Below are positions 35,596 to 43,228 of a stretch of 64,000 nt of DNA, one piece after another (the stretch's first letter is position 1; each line of letters starts with the position of its first letter). A model generated the notes under the pieces. The model was not told where the DNA came from. It did no database searches and saw only the letters and a program-made list of their open reading frames with translations. Origin of the DNA: Arthrobacter sp. NIO-1057 (GTDB lineage Bacteria > Actinomycetota > Actinomycetes > Actinomycetales > Micrococcaceae); NCBI RefSeq assembly GCF_900094805.1, contig NZ_FMAT01000002.1, forward strand, positions 513,831 through 577,830. Direction: 5' to 3'. The position numbers were made by a program, and so were the translations under genes.

Positions 35596-36090
35596 CTAGC
35601 TTGCTTGCAGGAACTCATCCCAAGCCGCGTCGATATGTTGGAGACCTGAAACTAGGTGGCCTCCCATCCGCGGGCGATGTGGGGTGATGCGAAGCTGCCA
35701 GCCTAGCTGTGAGAGCATCTTGTCAGCTTTTCGACTATTGCAGTGCAGGCAGGCCGCAACCAGGTTCTCCCAGGTGTTTTTGCCTCCCCTGCTGCGCGGA
35801 ATAATATGATCGATGGTGTTTGCTGATTTTCCGCAGTAAGCACAGGTATAAGCATCACGACGCAAAACGCCCCTACGCGTGACATGAAGCATGTCGCGGT
35901 AGGGGCGTCGTACATAACGTTTTAAAACGATGACAGTTGGTCTGGGTAACTGTCCGTGGGAACTACGAACTGGTGAGTCGTCATCCTGGAGAACAATGGT
36001 CGCCTTATCGGCCATCACCATCACCAATGCACGCCGAAAAGTCACGACGGCTAAGGGCTCATATCCTGCGTTTAATACCAGTGTTCTCAT
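35596..36090 (-). CDS. HNH endonuclease family protein
   Basis: 164 residues from ATG 36090 (AAGG about 13 nt upstream, weak). MRTLVLNAGYEPLAVVTFRRAL is the conserved N-terminus of the actinobacterial/cyanobacterial HNH group; the HNH core is CAYCGKSANTIDHIIPRSRGG...NLVAACLHCNSRK with four zinc Cys. Stand-alone housekeeping HNH proteins of this kind have no known function. Convergent with the Nudix gene. Confidence 0.85.
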   Translation of the reverse strand: MRTLVLNAGYEPLAVVTFRRALVMVMADKATIVLQDDDSPVRSSHGQLPRPTVIVLKRYVRRPYRDMLHVTRRGVLRRDAYTCAYCGKSANTIDHIIPRSRGGKNTWENLVAACLHCNSRKADKMLSQLGWQLRITPHRPRMGGHLVSGLQHIDAAWDEFLQAS

Positions 36091-36268
36091 TTGTCGTACT
36101 ACCTTCTTGAACCGATAGCTGCCATCTGGCATTGATGGAGCTCGCGTTCTGATCGGAGTGTCTCTAACCGCTAGCCTATGCGATCATGTGGCTGGTTGGT
36201 GAGCATCTGACAAAGAAATCAAGTGTTTTTCACTGTTTTGACTCATACAGTTAACTTGCTTAAACGAA

Positions 36269-36306
36269 CATAGGCCATCGAACGATTATTCGTTCGATGG
36301 CCTATG
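36269..36306 (-). terminator. Terminator of the NlpC/P60 gene
   Basis: Perfect 17-bp stem (CATAGGCCATCGAACGA, loop TTAT), 14 bp beyond the stop of the minus-strand gene; the sequence beyond is GTTCGTTTAAG. Confidence 0.75.
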
Positions 36307-36320
36307 AAAAGCTGTGTAGC

Positions 36321-37187
36321 TTAGCCAGCTAGGGTGTAGTAACCGTACAGCGGGTTGCGCGATACGGAGTGAACCAGCGTTCCAACGCTTGGGTTCTGAG
36401 CACCGATCATCTGGCCGTTGCCTAGGTAGATGCCAACGTGGCCGCCACCGTTCTGGAATACCAAGTCGCCTGGCTTAGGGTTGCTGGTGCGCTTGAACTG
36501 ACCCGAGCCAAGGATGGCCGAGGTGCCACGAGCAATGTTGATGCCATGCTGTGCGTAGACGTACTTGACGAAGCCGGAGCAATCCCAGCCACTTGGGGTG
36601 TTGCCGCCCCAAACGTATGGAACTCCTGCGTACTTTGCAGCGGTAGCTGCAATGCCGGACAGGCTGGAAGTCTCAACCGAGGATTCGGTCTTGGTCTCAG
36701 TCTTGGTAGTAGTCTGAGTCTGCTGGCTACCGTTGTTCTGGCGAGTCGTTGGAGCAAGTGAGTCCGAAGAATCGCTGCTGCTCGACTGGCTGCTGGTCGG
36801 CTGAGTCGAGGTGCCCGACTGGGTGCTACGAGTGGTTGGCTCGATGCTGTCAGCTACGGCAACAACTACTGGCTTTGGCTTTTCCTGAGCGGTAAAGCTT
36901 GCGCGCTCAATGTCTACGGAAGAGTCCTTGTCGGCAGCAACGCTAACCGACTTAACTGCAACGCGCTCTGGGGTAATGGTGTCAACCGGAGCGGCCGAAA
37001 CATCACGTGGGGCTGAAGCCTGACCTGGTACACCCAGAGCAACGATCAAACCTGATGCTGCAGCTACTACAGCTGCCTGGCGTCCTACCGAACCTGCGTT
37101 CGAAGATACTGCCTGCGAAATCGCTTCTAGCGAGTTGGTGCGTGGAACGTCAGCACGGCGACGTCCATGGGTATGACTCTTGGTCAC
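36321..37187 (-). CDS. NlpC/P60 peptidoglycan endopeptidase
   Basis: Secreted cell-wall hydrolase, 288 residues. N-terminal segment with a hydrophobic export helix (AAVVAAASGLIVALGVPGQASA, about 40-60), then a low-complexity Ser/Thr/Gln linker (about 120-170), then the NlpC/P60 domain. Catalytic Cys is in GWDCSGFVKYVYAQHG, catalytic His in NGGGHVGIYLG. GTG start at 37187 with GGAGAGG upstream. The preceding leader is a c-di-AMP riboswitch, so synthesis falls when c-di-AMP is high. It follows an M23 peptidase gene that has the same kind of leader. Confidence 0.9.
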   Translation of the reverse strand: MTKSHTHGRRRADVPRTNSLEAISQAVSSNAGSVGRQAAVVAAASGLIVALGVPGQASAPRDVSAAPVDTITPERVAVKSVSVAADKDSSVDIERASFTAQEKPKPVVVAVADSIEPTTRSTQSGTSTQPTSSQSSSSDSSDSLAPTTRQNNGSQQTQTTTKTETKTESSVETSSLSGIAATAAKYAGVPYVWGGNTPSGWDCSGFVKYVYAQHGINIARGTSAILGSGQFKRTSNPKPGDLVFQNGGGHVGIYLGNGQMIGAQNPSVGTLVHSVSRNPLYGYYTLAG

Positions 37188-37204
37188 TATTAATGCCTCT
37201 CCTT

Positions 37205-37388
37205 GATACCTACGAGGTAAGCTGTCGGGTTCGAAGTGGAGTTACCTCGGTGGATTTGAAGTTTCCTTCTCTATCCACTTCACCCCTAGGGTTATTAGCC
37301 AAAGCTAACGACCCGATATTGGTTCCCCCGCCACTGCCGTACGAGTTGTGTATAACTGCTCATTGCGTGTTGGCAGTGCTCGGTTCTC
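37205..37388 (-). ncRNA. c-di-AMP riboswitch (ydaO/yuaA type) before NlpC/P60
   Basis: Minus-strand leader with the conserved ydaO blocks in order: GCGGGGGAACCAA, AGGGGTGAAGTGG and CGACAGCTTACCTCGTAGG, followed by GGAGAGG (RBS). P1 can form from GAACC with GGTATC. A promoter GTGACA-17 bp-TAGGCT lies just upstream (37427-37455). Recognition rests on comparison with the known B. subtilis element; boundaries are approximate. Confidence 0.88.
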
Positions 37389-37426
37389 ACGCAAAGTTGC
37401 CCAGGGTTTCCCATGGCACGGATATA

Positions 37427-37455
37427 AGCCTATAGGATGATTTTTGAAATGTCAC
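37427..37455 (-). promoter_or_regulatory. Promoter of the riboswitch-NlpC/P60 transcript
   Basis: Minus strand GTGACA (37450-37455), 17 bp, TAGGCT (37427-37432), placing the transcript start about 35 nt before the riboswitch. Confidence 0.45.
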
Positions 37456-37485
37456 GTTTTGATCACGGAATAGTGACGAACGTCG

Positions 37486-38535
37486 TTACAACCATCCAGC
37501 AGGGTCTTTAAATTGACCATCTACGATCACTTCAAAGTGCACGTGAGGCCCGGTTGAGTTACCAGTAGTGCCGGATAATGCGATGACATCGCCACGCTTT
37601 ACGTGGTCGCCAACCTTCACCAAAACCTTACTGTTGTGGCTGTAACCGGTTTCCAGTCCACTTCCGTGATCCAGAGTGACTCGGTTACCCGAGTGTCCGG
37701 CCCAGCCGGCGACTTCAACAACACCGTCAGCTGCTGCATAGACCTCGGTTCCGCTGGGAACACCATAGTCCGTGCCGCTGTGGATCATGTATCCAGCGCC
37801 GGTTGGATTTTTGCGGTGTCCAAAAGTCGAGGTAATACGCTGACTGGTCACCGGCGCGGAGAGCAGTCCAGCGGTTTCCTTGATGCTGGTGATGTCACCG
37901 CCCGAGGCAGTCATAATGTCCGAGAACTTCTCTTCGCTCTTAACCTGCGGGTTCAGCGAGGATGACAGCGCGGCACGTTCCACAGATAGTTCTGCAGCAT
38001 TGCCAGGAGCTTTTACGTCAACCACGGCCGAGGTAGCGGTGCGCTCTGCGGCAGCTGCGACAGCCTTATCTTCTTCGCCGGTATTGCCCGATAGCTGTGG
38101 TGCTGCGACTGCCAAGGCTAGGCCCGACACTGCAGCGACAGCGGCAACCTTATGCGCAAAACCGAGGCGACTAGGCTTTCGAGCGTTCGACTTAACGTTG
38201 GCGATGAATTCAACGTTGCTCGCTACCTGGCTCGGAGCTTGGCTAGTGGCCTGAACCTCGATGGCGCTTGGGAACGCGACAACATTACTGTCGGCAGTCT
38301 TAGGTGCCAGATCTGCTTGCGTTGGGGCAACACCGTAGCGCTGCATTGAGTCGAAGCGTCGACCCACAAAGTTTGCGTTGACCGGCTTTACCGGGGCAAT
38401 AGTTGGGACGGTGGCGGCGGCGCGTGATGCGCGGCGTCCACTGGTACGCTGAGTCGCCGAAGCAGCGATCTCGGTGATCGCATCCACTTCAGTATCAGCA
38501 GCGCGACGTCGTCCCGCAGTCTTGGTTTCTACCAA
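37486..38535 (-). CDS. M23 family metallopeptidase (LytM-type peptidoglycan hydrolase)
   Basis: 349 residues. Long basic/Ala-rich N-terminus with an export helix (VAAVAAVSGLALAVAAP, about 130-147), then a C-terminal M23 domain. Zinc ligands: His and Asp of MIHSGTDYG, and HxH in GPHVHFEV; GYSHNSK holds the second catalytic His. The start is a TTG 5 nt after AGAGGA; an overlapping ATG is out of frame. Its leader is a c-di-AMP riboswitch. The sequence of the N-terminal region resembles the neighbouring NlpC/P60 protein in layout, so both are probably surface hydrolases under one signal. Confidence 0.88.
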   Translation of the reverse strand: MVETKTAGRRRAADTEVDAITEIAASATQRTSGRRASRAAATVPTIAPVKPVNANFVGRRFDSMQRYGVAPTQADLAPKTADSNVVAFPSAIEVQATSQAPSQVASNVEFIANVKSNARKPSRLGFAHKVAAVAAVSGLALAVAAPQLSGNTGEEDKAVAAAAERTATSAVVDVKAPGNAAELSVERAALSSSLNPQVKSEEKFSDIMTASGGDITSIKETAGLLSAPVTSQRITSTFGHRKNPTGAGYMIHSGTDYGVPSGTEVYAAADGVVEVAGWAGHSGNRVTLDHGSGLETGYSHNSKVLVKVGDHVKRGDVIALSGTTGNSTGPHVHFEVIVDGQFKDPAGWL

Positions 38536-38552
38536 AACATTCCTCTCACTGT

Positions 38553-38698
38553 TGCGCCTACGAAGTTAGCTGTCGGGTTCGGTTCTGGAGAATGAACCGG
38601 CCTGCACCAAGCAGAGCTTCACCCCGAGACGCTTTCACGCCGTAAGAAGTGGGTCCCCCGTTGTTGCCCATAAACTTCGGTTACCGATTTCCGGCGCA
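38553..38698 (-). ncRNA. c-di-AMP riboswitch (ydaO/yuaA type) before the M23 peptidase
   Basis: Minus strand carries CGGGGGACCCAC, CGGGGTGAAGC and CGACAGCTAACTTCGTAGG in the order and spacing of the ydaO aptamer, closed by P1 TGCGCC/GGCGCA, then GAGAGGA as ribosome binding site. In actinobacteria this class typically controls Rpf, NlpC/P60 and M23 wall hydrolases. Confidence 0.92.
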
Positions 38699-38762
38699 GG
38701 GCAACACTAGGCGGTCGCGACGGAGACGAGTGATGCCAGTCAGATCGACGACACCACACTTC

Positions 38763-38788
38763 AACGTTACCGGTCATCCGGTAAAGTT
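38763..38788. terminator. Hairpin between dtxR and the riboswitch-M23 unit
   Basis: TTACCGG-TCAT-CCGGTAA, extendable by AAC/GTT past one mismatch. It follows the dtxR stop by 10 bp on the minus strand. No T run downstream, so it may be a weak terminator or an operator. Confidence 0.4.
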
Positions 38789-38797
38789 ACAATTTCG

Positions 38798-39496
38798 TTA
38801 TCTTTTTTGAGCCCGAACAAATACGTGTCCACTAACCTCAACCGGCAGCTCCAAGGCGCCTTCAATACCCTGTACTCGGACCACGACATAGTCATCGGCT
38901 CGCTCCAAGGTGACAATTGCGCCGGGGCGAATTCCGCCTTCATTCAGTTGTCCGAGCAGGATTGGGTCAGTTTGGATCGGCTCCGCCAGGCGCTCGATTG
39001 CCACCGGGCCATCGTTTCCGGCCAGCAATGCCTCGTCCAGGTTCTCTACTTCATATGAGATTTCAGCCACGCTCGGTCCACCGAGGACTTCGAGACCTGG
39101 AATCGGGTTGCCGTAAGGAGACACAGTTGGCTTGCCCAGCAAATCATAAAGGCGACGCTCAACGCGTTCACTCATGACGTGCTCCCAGCGGCAAGCCTCG
39201 TCGTGAACGTATTCCCAATCTAGGCCGATCATGTCTGAGAGTAAGCGCTCTGCCAAGCGGTGCTTGCGCATGACGCTCGTTGCCAATTCGTGACCTTTTT
39301 CGGTCAGAGCGAGGTGACGGTCGGAAGAAACAACGACTAAACCATCGCGTTCCATACGAGCAACTGTCTGCGACACGGTGGGGCCGGAATGGCCAAGGCG
39401 TTCTGCAATTCGCGCGCGCAGGGCCACGATCTCCTCTTCTTGAAGCTCAAGAATGGTACGCAGATACATTTCAGTTGTATCAATAAGATCAGACAC
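38798..39496 (-). CDS. DtxR/IdeR-family metal-dependent repressor
   Basis: Iron-responsive master repressor in actinobacteria; 232 residues with all three domains. Wing-helix: IAERLGHSGPTVSQTVARMERDGLV. Metal site 2: Met10 in TEMYLRTI and Cys-x2-Glu-His in EACRWEHV; site 1 residues His/Glu are in RKHRLAERLL. The C-terminal SH3-like domain (GAIVTLERADDYVVVRVQG) is present. GTG start with AGGAG upstream. The presence of the Cys in the EACRWEH motif fits iron sensing (IdeR/DtxR) rather than manganese (MntR). Confidence 0.9.
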   Translation of the reverse strand: MSDLIDTTEMYLRTILELQEEEIVALRARIAERLGHSGPTVSQTVARMERDGLVVVSSDRHLALTEKGHELATSVMRKHRLAERLLSDMIGLDWEYVHDEACRWEHVMSERVERRLYDLLGKPTVSPYGNPIPGLEVLGGPSVAEISYEVENLDEALLAGNDGPVAIERLAEPIQTDPILLGQLNEGGIRPGAIVTLERADDYVVVRVQGIEGALELPVEVSGHVFVRAQKR

Positions 39497-39667
39497 AGCA
39501 GCCGCTCCTGGAAGTCACAACAGTTAAGTTCGCTCGAATAATACGTGGCGTCGATACCCCACTCTACTTGGTTTGTCGGACAGAAAGCGGATGTAACCCG
39601 CTCATCTGTCTTCGTAACCGACGGTAGCGTTTTTCTCACGAGCCCCCGCTATTTGCGAAGATATCTA

Positions 39668-39696
39668 TTGAAACGCCACGGCCATCCTTCAATATT
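39668..39696 (+). promoter_or_regulatory. Probable serC promoter
   Basis: TTGAAA (39668-39673), 17 bp, AATATT (39691-39696), giving a leader of about 55 nt to the serC ATG. Confidence 0.45.
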
Positions 39697-39757
39697 CCAA
39701 CTTATGGGTATAGGCAGCCTGTCAGGCACTTCAAACTATCGCTACAAGAGGAGCGCG

Positions 39758-40879
39758 ATGAGCACGGACATCCAAATTCCACAAGACCTTCTGCCTGCCG
39801 ATGGACGATTCGGCGCAGGGCCTTCCAAGGTACGCGCAGAACAGGTTCAGGCCATCGCCGATGCAGGCTCCAAGTTACTGGGTACTTCCCACCGCCAAGC
39901 ACCGGTCAAGAACCTAGTTGCCTCAGTTCAAGACGGACTGAAAGAAATGTTCAACGCGCCGGAAGGCTACGAAGTTCTTTTGGGCGTTGGCGGATCCACC
40001 GCGTTCTGGGATGCAGCAGCATTCAGCCTGGTTCGTTCCAAGGCCCAGCACCTGTCCTTCGGTGAGTTCGGTTCCAAGTTTGCCAAGGCGACCGACAAGG
40101 CCCCATTCTTGGAGGCATCCTCGATCGTTGTTGGCGAGCCAGGTACCGTGCCAGAACCGGTAGCAGAAGCCGACGTTGACCTCTACGCATGGCCTCACAA
40201 CGAAACCTCGACCGGCGCAGCGGCACCGATTAAGCGTGTTGCCGGAGCCAACGAAGACGCTCTCATTGTCATTGACGCCACCAGCGCGGCCGGTGGCCTC
40301 GACGTGGATCTGGCCGAGACCGACGTGTACTACTTCGCTCCACAGAAGAACTTCGCTTCCGATGGTGGCCTGTGGCTGGCCTTCGTTTCGCCAGCAGCCA
40401 TCGCCCGCATTGAGGAAATCGCGGCAACCGACCGCTGGATCCCGGACTTCTTGAACTTGAAGACTGCGTTGGATAACTCGCTGAAGAACCAGACCTACAA
40501 CACTCCATCGCTGACGACTCTGGTTGGCTTGGACTCGCAGATCAAGTGGATCAACGCTAACGGTGGCCTGAAGTGGGCTGCTGCCCGCACTGCCGAGTCG
40601 GCTGGTCTCATTCAGGCGTGGGCAGAAGCATCAGCTGTCGCTTCACCTTATGTTGCGAATCCAGCTCACCGCTCCAACGTCATTTCCACGGTGGACTTCG
40701 ATGACTCGGTAGATGCCGCAGCCATTGCCAAGGCCCTGCGTGCCAATGGTGTGGTTGACGTTGAGCCGTACCGCAAGCTGGGACGCAACCAGCTGCGCAT
40801 CGCGACGTTCGTAGCCATCGATCCAAGTGATGTTGCAGCACTGCTCAAGAGCATCGACTTTGTGATCGAGCAGCTCTAA
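39758..40879 (+). CDS. serC: Phosphoserine aminotransferase (mycobacterial type)
   Basis: PLP enzyme of serine (and pyridoxine) biosynthesis converting 3-phosphohydroxypyruvate to phosphoserine. 373 residues from the ATG at 39758, which has GAGGAG 6 nt upstream. LPADGRFGAGPSKVR at the start is typical of the actinobacterial SerC clade. The PLP Lys is in YYFAPQKNFASDGGLWLAF; GGSTAFWDAAAF is the phosphate-binding glycine region. A very strong terminator follows. Confidence 0.93.
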   Translation: MSTDIQIPQDLLPADGRFGAGPSKVRAEQVQAIADAGSKLLGTSHRQAPVKNLVASVQDGLKEMFNAPEGYEVLLGVGGSTAFWDAAAFSLVRSKAQHLSFGEFGSKFAKATDKAPFLEASSIVVGEPGTVPEPVAEADVDLYAWPHNETSTGAAAPIKRVAGANEDALIVIDATSAAGGLDVDLAETDVYYFAPQKNFASDGGLWLAFVSPAAIARIEEIAATDRWIPDFLNLKTALDNSLKNQTYNTPSLTTLVGLDSQIKWINANGGLKWAAARTAESAGLIQAWAEASAVASPYVANPAHRSNVISTVDFDDSVDAAAIAKALRANGVVDVEPYRKLGRNQLRIATFVAIDPSDVAALLKSIDFVIEQL

Positions 40880-40888
40880 CTCACCAAA

Positions 40889-40936
40889 AGCGGGCGGGGG
40901 TTCGAAGAACTGATGTTCTTCGAACCCCCGCCCGCT
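40889..40936. terminator. Strong bidirectional terminator between serC and the DUF3027 gene
   Basis: A perfect 22-bp stem with loop TGAT, beginning AGCGGGCGGGGG and followed by TATTTAA on the plus strand; TTTTGG follows on the minus strand. Confidence 0.9.
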
Positions 40937-40962
40937 TATTTAACTTCTACGATTTTGAAGTG

Positions 40963-41562
40963 CTAGTTTTCCTTGCGCGTGCGGTTACGCTGCGCTGCCC
41001 GACGACGGGCTGCAGTGCGCTGCGCGGTGCGACGACGTCGAACCTGACGACGTGCCGGTGATTTATGCGTAGCTGCCTCAGGCTCAGCTTCTTCCGATTC
41101 TTCGGTTTCTGTGCCCGCAGTCTTCGCAGCGTCATCTGAAGAATCACTGCGTTCTTCATTGACCGCGGAATCCTCAGCCTGTGCATCATCATTTTCGGAT
41201 TCACCGTCTGATTCAGCGTTTTCCTCCGCTTGGGCAGCTTCGATCTCTTCCTTGGCGAGGCGATCGGCCCACGGAACCCAGGCAGGAGCCAGAAGCGAAT
41301 CTTCGCCAGCGACGATACCGACTTCACAAACCGTGAGGTCTTTAACCTTGGCCCGTGGCACCCGCGCAAGAGTAGCGAACCACGTCCATCCTTGGTAACC
41401 CTTTTTCTGGGAGACAAAACGATGGGTGACAAGTCGCTCACCTTCTGCGAAAACCCCGGAGTGCTCGCCGATTTCTTGTGCACCGGCAATTTCGGCGAGC
41501 GCGTCGCGCGCCACGTCCACTGCGTCTGCGAGGATGGTGTCCAACTTGGGTTTACGGGCCAT
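40963..41562 (-). CDS. DUF3027 domain-containing protein
   Basis: 199 residues. The N-terminal 110 residues are the DUF3027 domain (LADAVDVARDALAEIAG, VSQKKGYQGWTWFATLARV, LLAPAWVPWADRL). The C-terminal half is low complexity: a Glu/Asp/Ser-rich acidic stretch then a strongly basic Arg tail. The domain is conserved in actinobacteria next to a cold-shock-domain gene as here (3 bp after it), but its function is unknown; the basic tail suggests nucleic-acid binding. Confidence 0.82.
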   Translation of the reverse strand: MARKPKLDTILADAVDVARDALAEIAGAQEIGEHSGVFAEGERLVTHRFVSQKKGYQGWTWFATLARVPRAKVKDLTVCEVGIVAGEDSLLAPAWVPWADRLAKEEIEAAQAEENAESDGESENDDAQAEDSAVNEERSDSSDDAAKTAGTETEESEEAEPEAATHKSPARRQVRRRRTAQRTAARRRAAQRNRTRKEN

Positions 41563-41565
41563 TAT

Positions 41566-41949
41566 TTATGCGTCCAGATCGTCGGCTACCGCGCGAAGCA
41601 CGGTAGCAACCTTCTTACCATATGCCTGTTCAGGATAACGCCCCTTGCGCAGGCTATTAGAAACGTTGTCCAGTAGCGTGATGAGATCCTCAATGAGAAC
41701 AGCCTCAGCTTCAGGCTTCTTGCGTTTGGCGCGTGCCACCGATGGCGCCTGCTCCAAGAGACGCAAGCTCAGTGCCTGGGGTCCACGGCGACCCTCAGCA
41801 ACACCAAACTCAAGCCGAGTCCCCGGGCGCAAATCATGAACACCTTCCGGCAACGCTGCAGCGTTGACGTAGATTTCCTTGCCATCTTCTGCGGTAATAA
41901 AACCGAAGCCCTTGGACTTTTCGTACCATTTAACCTTGCCGCTAGGCAT
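41566..41949 (-). CDS. Cold-shock domain protein with C-terminal extension
   Basis: 127 residues. The first 66 are a cold-shock domain with RNP1 KGFGFI and RNP2-like IYVNAAAL; the rest is a basic linker (RAKRKKPEAE) and a helical tail (IEDLITLLDNVSNSLRKGRYP). RNA binding is expected. I use the second ATG (41949), 9 nt from GAGG; the first is too close to it. Cotranscribed with the DUF3027 gene. Confidence 0.87.
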   Translation of the reverse strand: MPSGKVKWYEKSKGFGFITAEDGKEIYVNAAALPEGVHDLRPGTRLEFGVAEGRRGPQALSLRLLEQAPSVARAKRKKPEAEAVLIEDLITLLDNVSNSLRKGRYPEQAYGKKVATVLRAVADDLDA

Positions 41950-42201
41950 GATCATTTACCTCGTTCGTTCTGTAACTAGATGCACGGCCGAGGCCTGCTC
42001 AGCACCATGCATATTTATATGTACGATTCCGCGGAGTCACAGCCGGGGTTCTTCTTAGCTTCTTGCCGGGTACTCAACGTACGGAATCGTTTCAAGTCGC
42101 CTATCTAAGATTATGTCATCCCTTATGCACTGAATTCATCTTTGCGCTTCAGGATCCGTAAGTCGTCCTGCGCAAGGTGGCACGGGGCTAAGCTAGAACT
42201 T

Positions 42202-42420
42202 GTGAGCACAGCATCAAAAACCTTAACAGTTATTTCCCGATTGGCGATCGTCGTTGCCGTAATTTCGGCTCTTGCTCTGATTGGCACCCTCGTGCTCTAC
42301 TTCCAGCACATCGCCATTCCGCCGGTGATTATGGCTTTTGCCGTGTGGGGGCTACCCGTTGCCTTCGTCCTCGCGGCAGTTGTCGTCATTAGCAACATCC
42401 TCAAGCGCCGCAACCTCTAG
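42202..42420 (+). CDS. Small two-helix membrane protein
   Basis: 72 residues from a GTG at 42202, two predicted helices (ISRLAIVVAVISALALIGTLVLYF and PVIMAFAVWGLPVAFVLAAVVVI) and a basic end KRRNL. TAAGCT lies 7 nt before the GTG. No family recognised. It lies 59 bp upstream of a response regulator on the same strand. Confidence 0.6.
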   Translation: MSTASKTLTVISRLAIVVAVISALALIGTLVLYFQHIAIPPVIMAFAVWGLPVAFVLAAVVVISNILKRRNL

Positions 42421-42479
42421 AGAAGCCGAATCAGCAATCATTCAGCAGACTCCCAGACTTCTTGTGCAGACTGGGGTTC

Positions 42480-43187
42480 ATGAGTGCAAAAACCACTGAA
42501 GCAAAACTTCTCGTTGTTGATGACGAACCAAATATTCGCGAATTACTCTCCACGTCGCTGCGTTTCGCCGGCTTCGAGGTTGTTGCAGCTGCCAACGGGC
42601 GCGAGGCCCTAGCCGCCGTTGAAGCAGACGAACCAGATCTTGCAGTACTCGATGTCATGCTTCCGGACATGGATGGTTTCACCATCACCCGCAAGCTACG
42701 CGCAGCCGGACGCCACTTCCCAGTTCTGTTCCTCACCGCACGTGATGACACCAGCGACAAGGTCACTGGCCTCACCGTCGGTGGCGATGACTACGTGACC
42801 AAACCATTCAGCCTGGACGAGGTCGTGGCACGCATCCGTGCCGTTCTGCGTCGTACCGCCAGCGGCGAAGAAGAAAACGCCACGATCATCGTCGCTGATC
42901 TTGAACTCGATGATGACGCCCATGAGGTGCGTCGCGCCGGAGAAATCATTGACCTCTCCCCTACCGAGTTCAAGCTGCTGCGCTACCTGATGATGAACCC
43001 CAACCGCGTACTGTCCAAGTCACAGATCCTCGATCATGTCTGGGAGTACGACTTCAACGGAGACGCTTCGATCGTCGAGTCCTACATCTCTTACCTGCGT
43101 CGCAAGGTGGACCGCCCTGAATGGCCGGCACTGATCCAGACCAAGCGCGGTGTTGGTTACCTCATGCGCACCCCGGATCGCCGCTAA
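42480..43187 (+). CDS. OmpR/PhoB-family response regulator
   Basis: 235 residues from the ATG at 42480 (MSAKTTEAKLLVVDDE). Receiver domain with the phospho-acceptor Asp in LAVLDVMLPDMDG and the conserved Lys in DYVTKPFS; C-terminal winged helix (IDLSPTEFKLLRYLMMNPNRVLSKSQILDHVWEY). It is similar in layout to mycobacterial TrcR/PrrA-like regulators; the regulon is unknown. CAGACT ends 7 nt before the ATG. The cognate kinase follows after 41 bp. Confidence 0.9.
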   Translation: MSAKTTEAKLLVVDDEPNIRELLSTSLRFAGFEVVAAANGREALAAVEADEPDLAVLDVMLPDMDGFTITRKLRAAGRHFPVLFLTARDDTSDKVTGLTVGGDDYVTKPFSLDEVVARIRAVLRRTASGEEENATIIVADLELDDDAHEVRRAGEIIDLSPTEFKLLRYLMMNPNRVLSKSQILDHVWEYDFNGDASIVESYISYLRRKVDRPEWPALIQTKRGVGYLMRTPDRR

Positions 43188-43228
43188 TAATTCACGAAGG
43201 AACACAGTAGGCCTTGTAAAGTCTGTAT

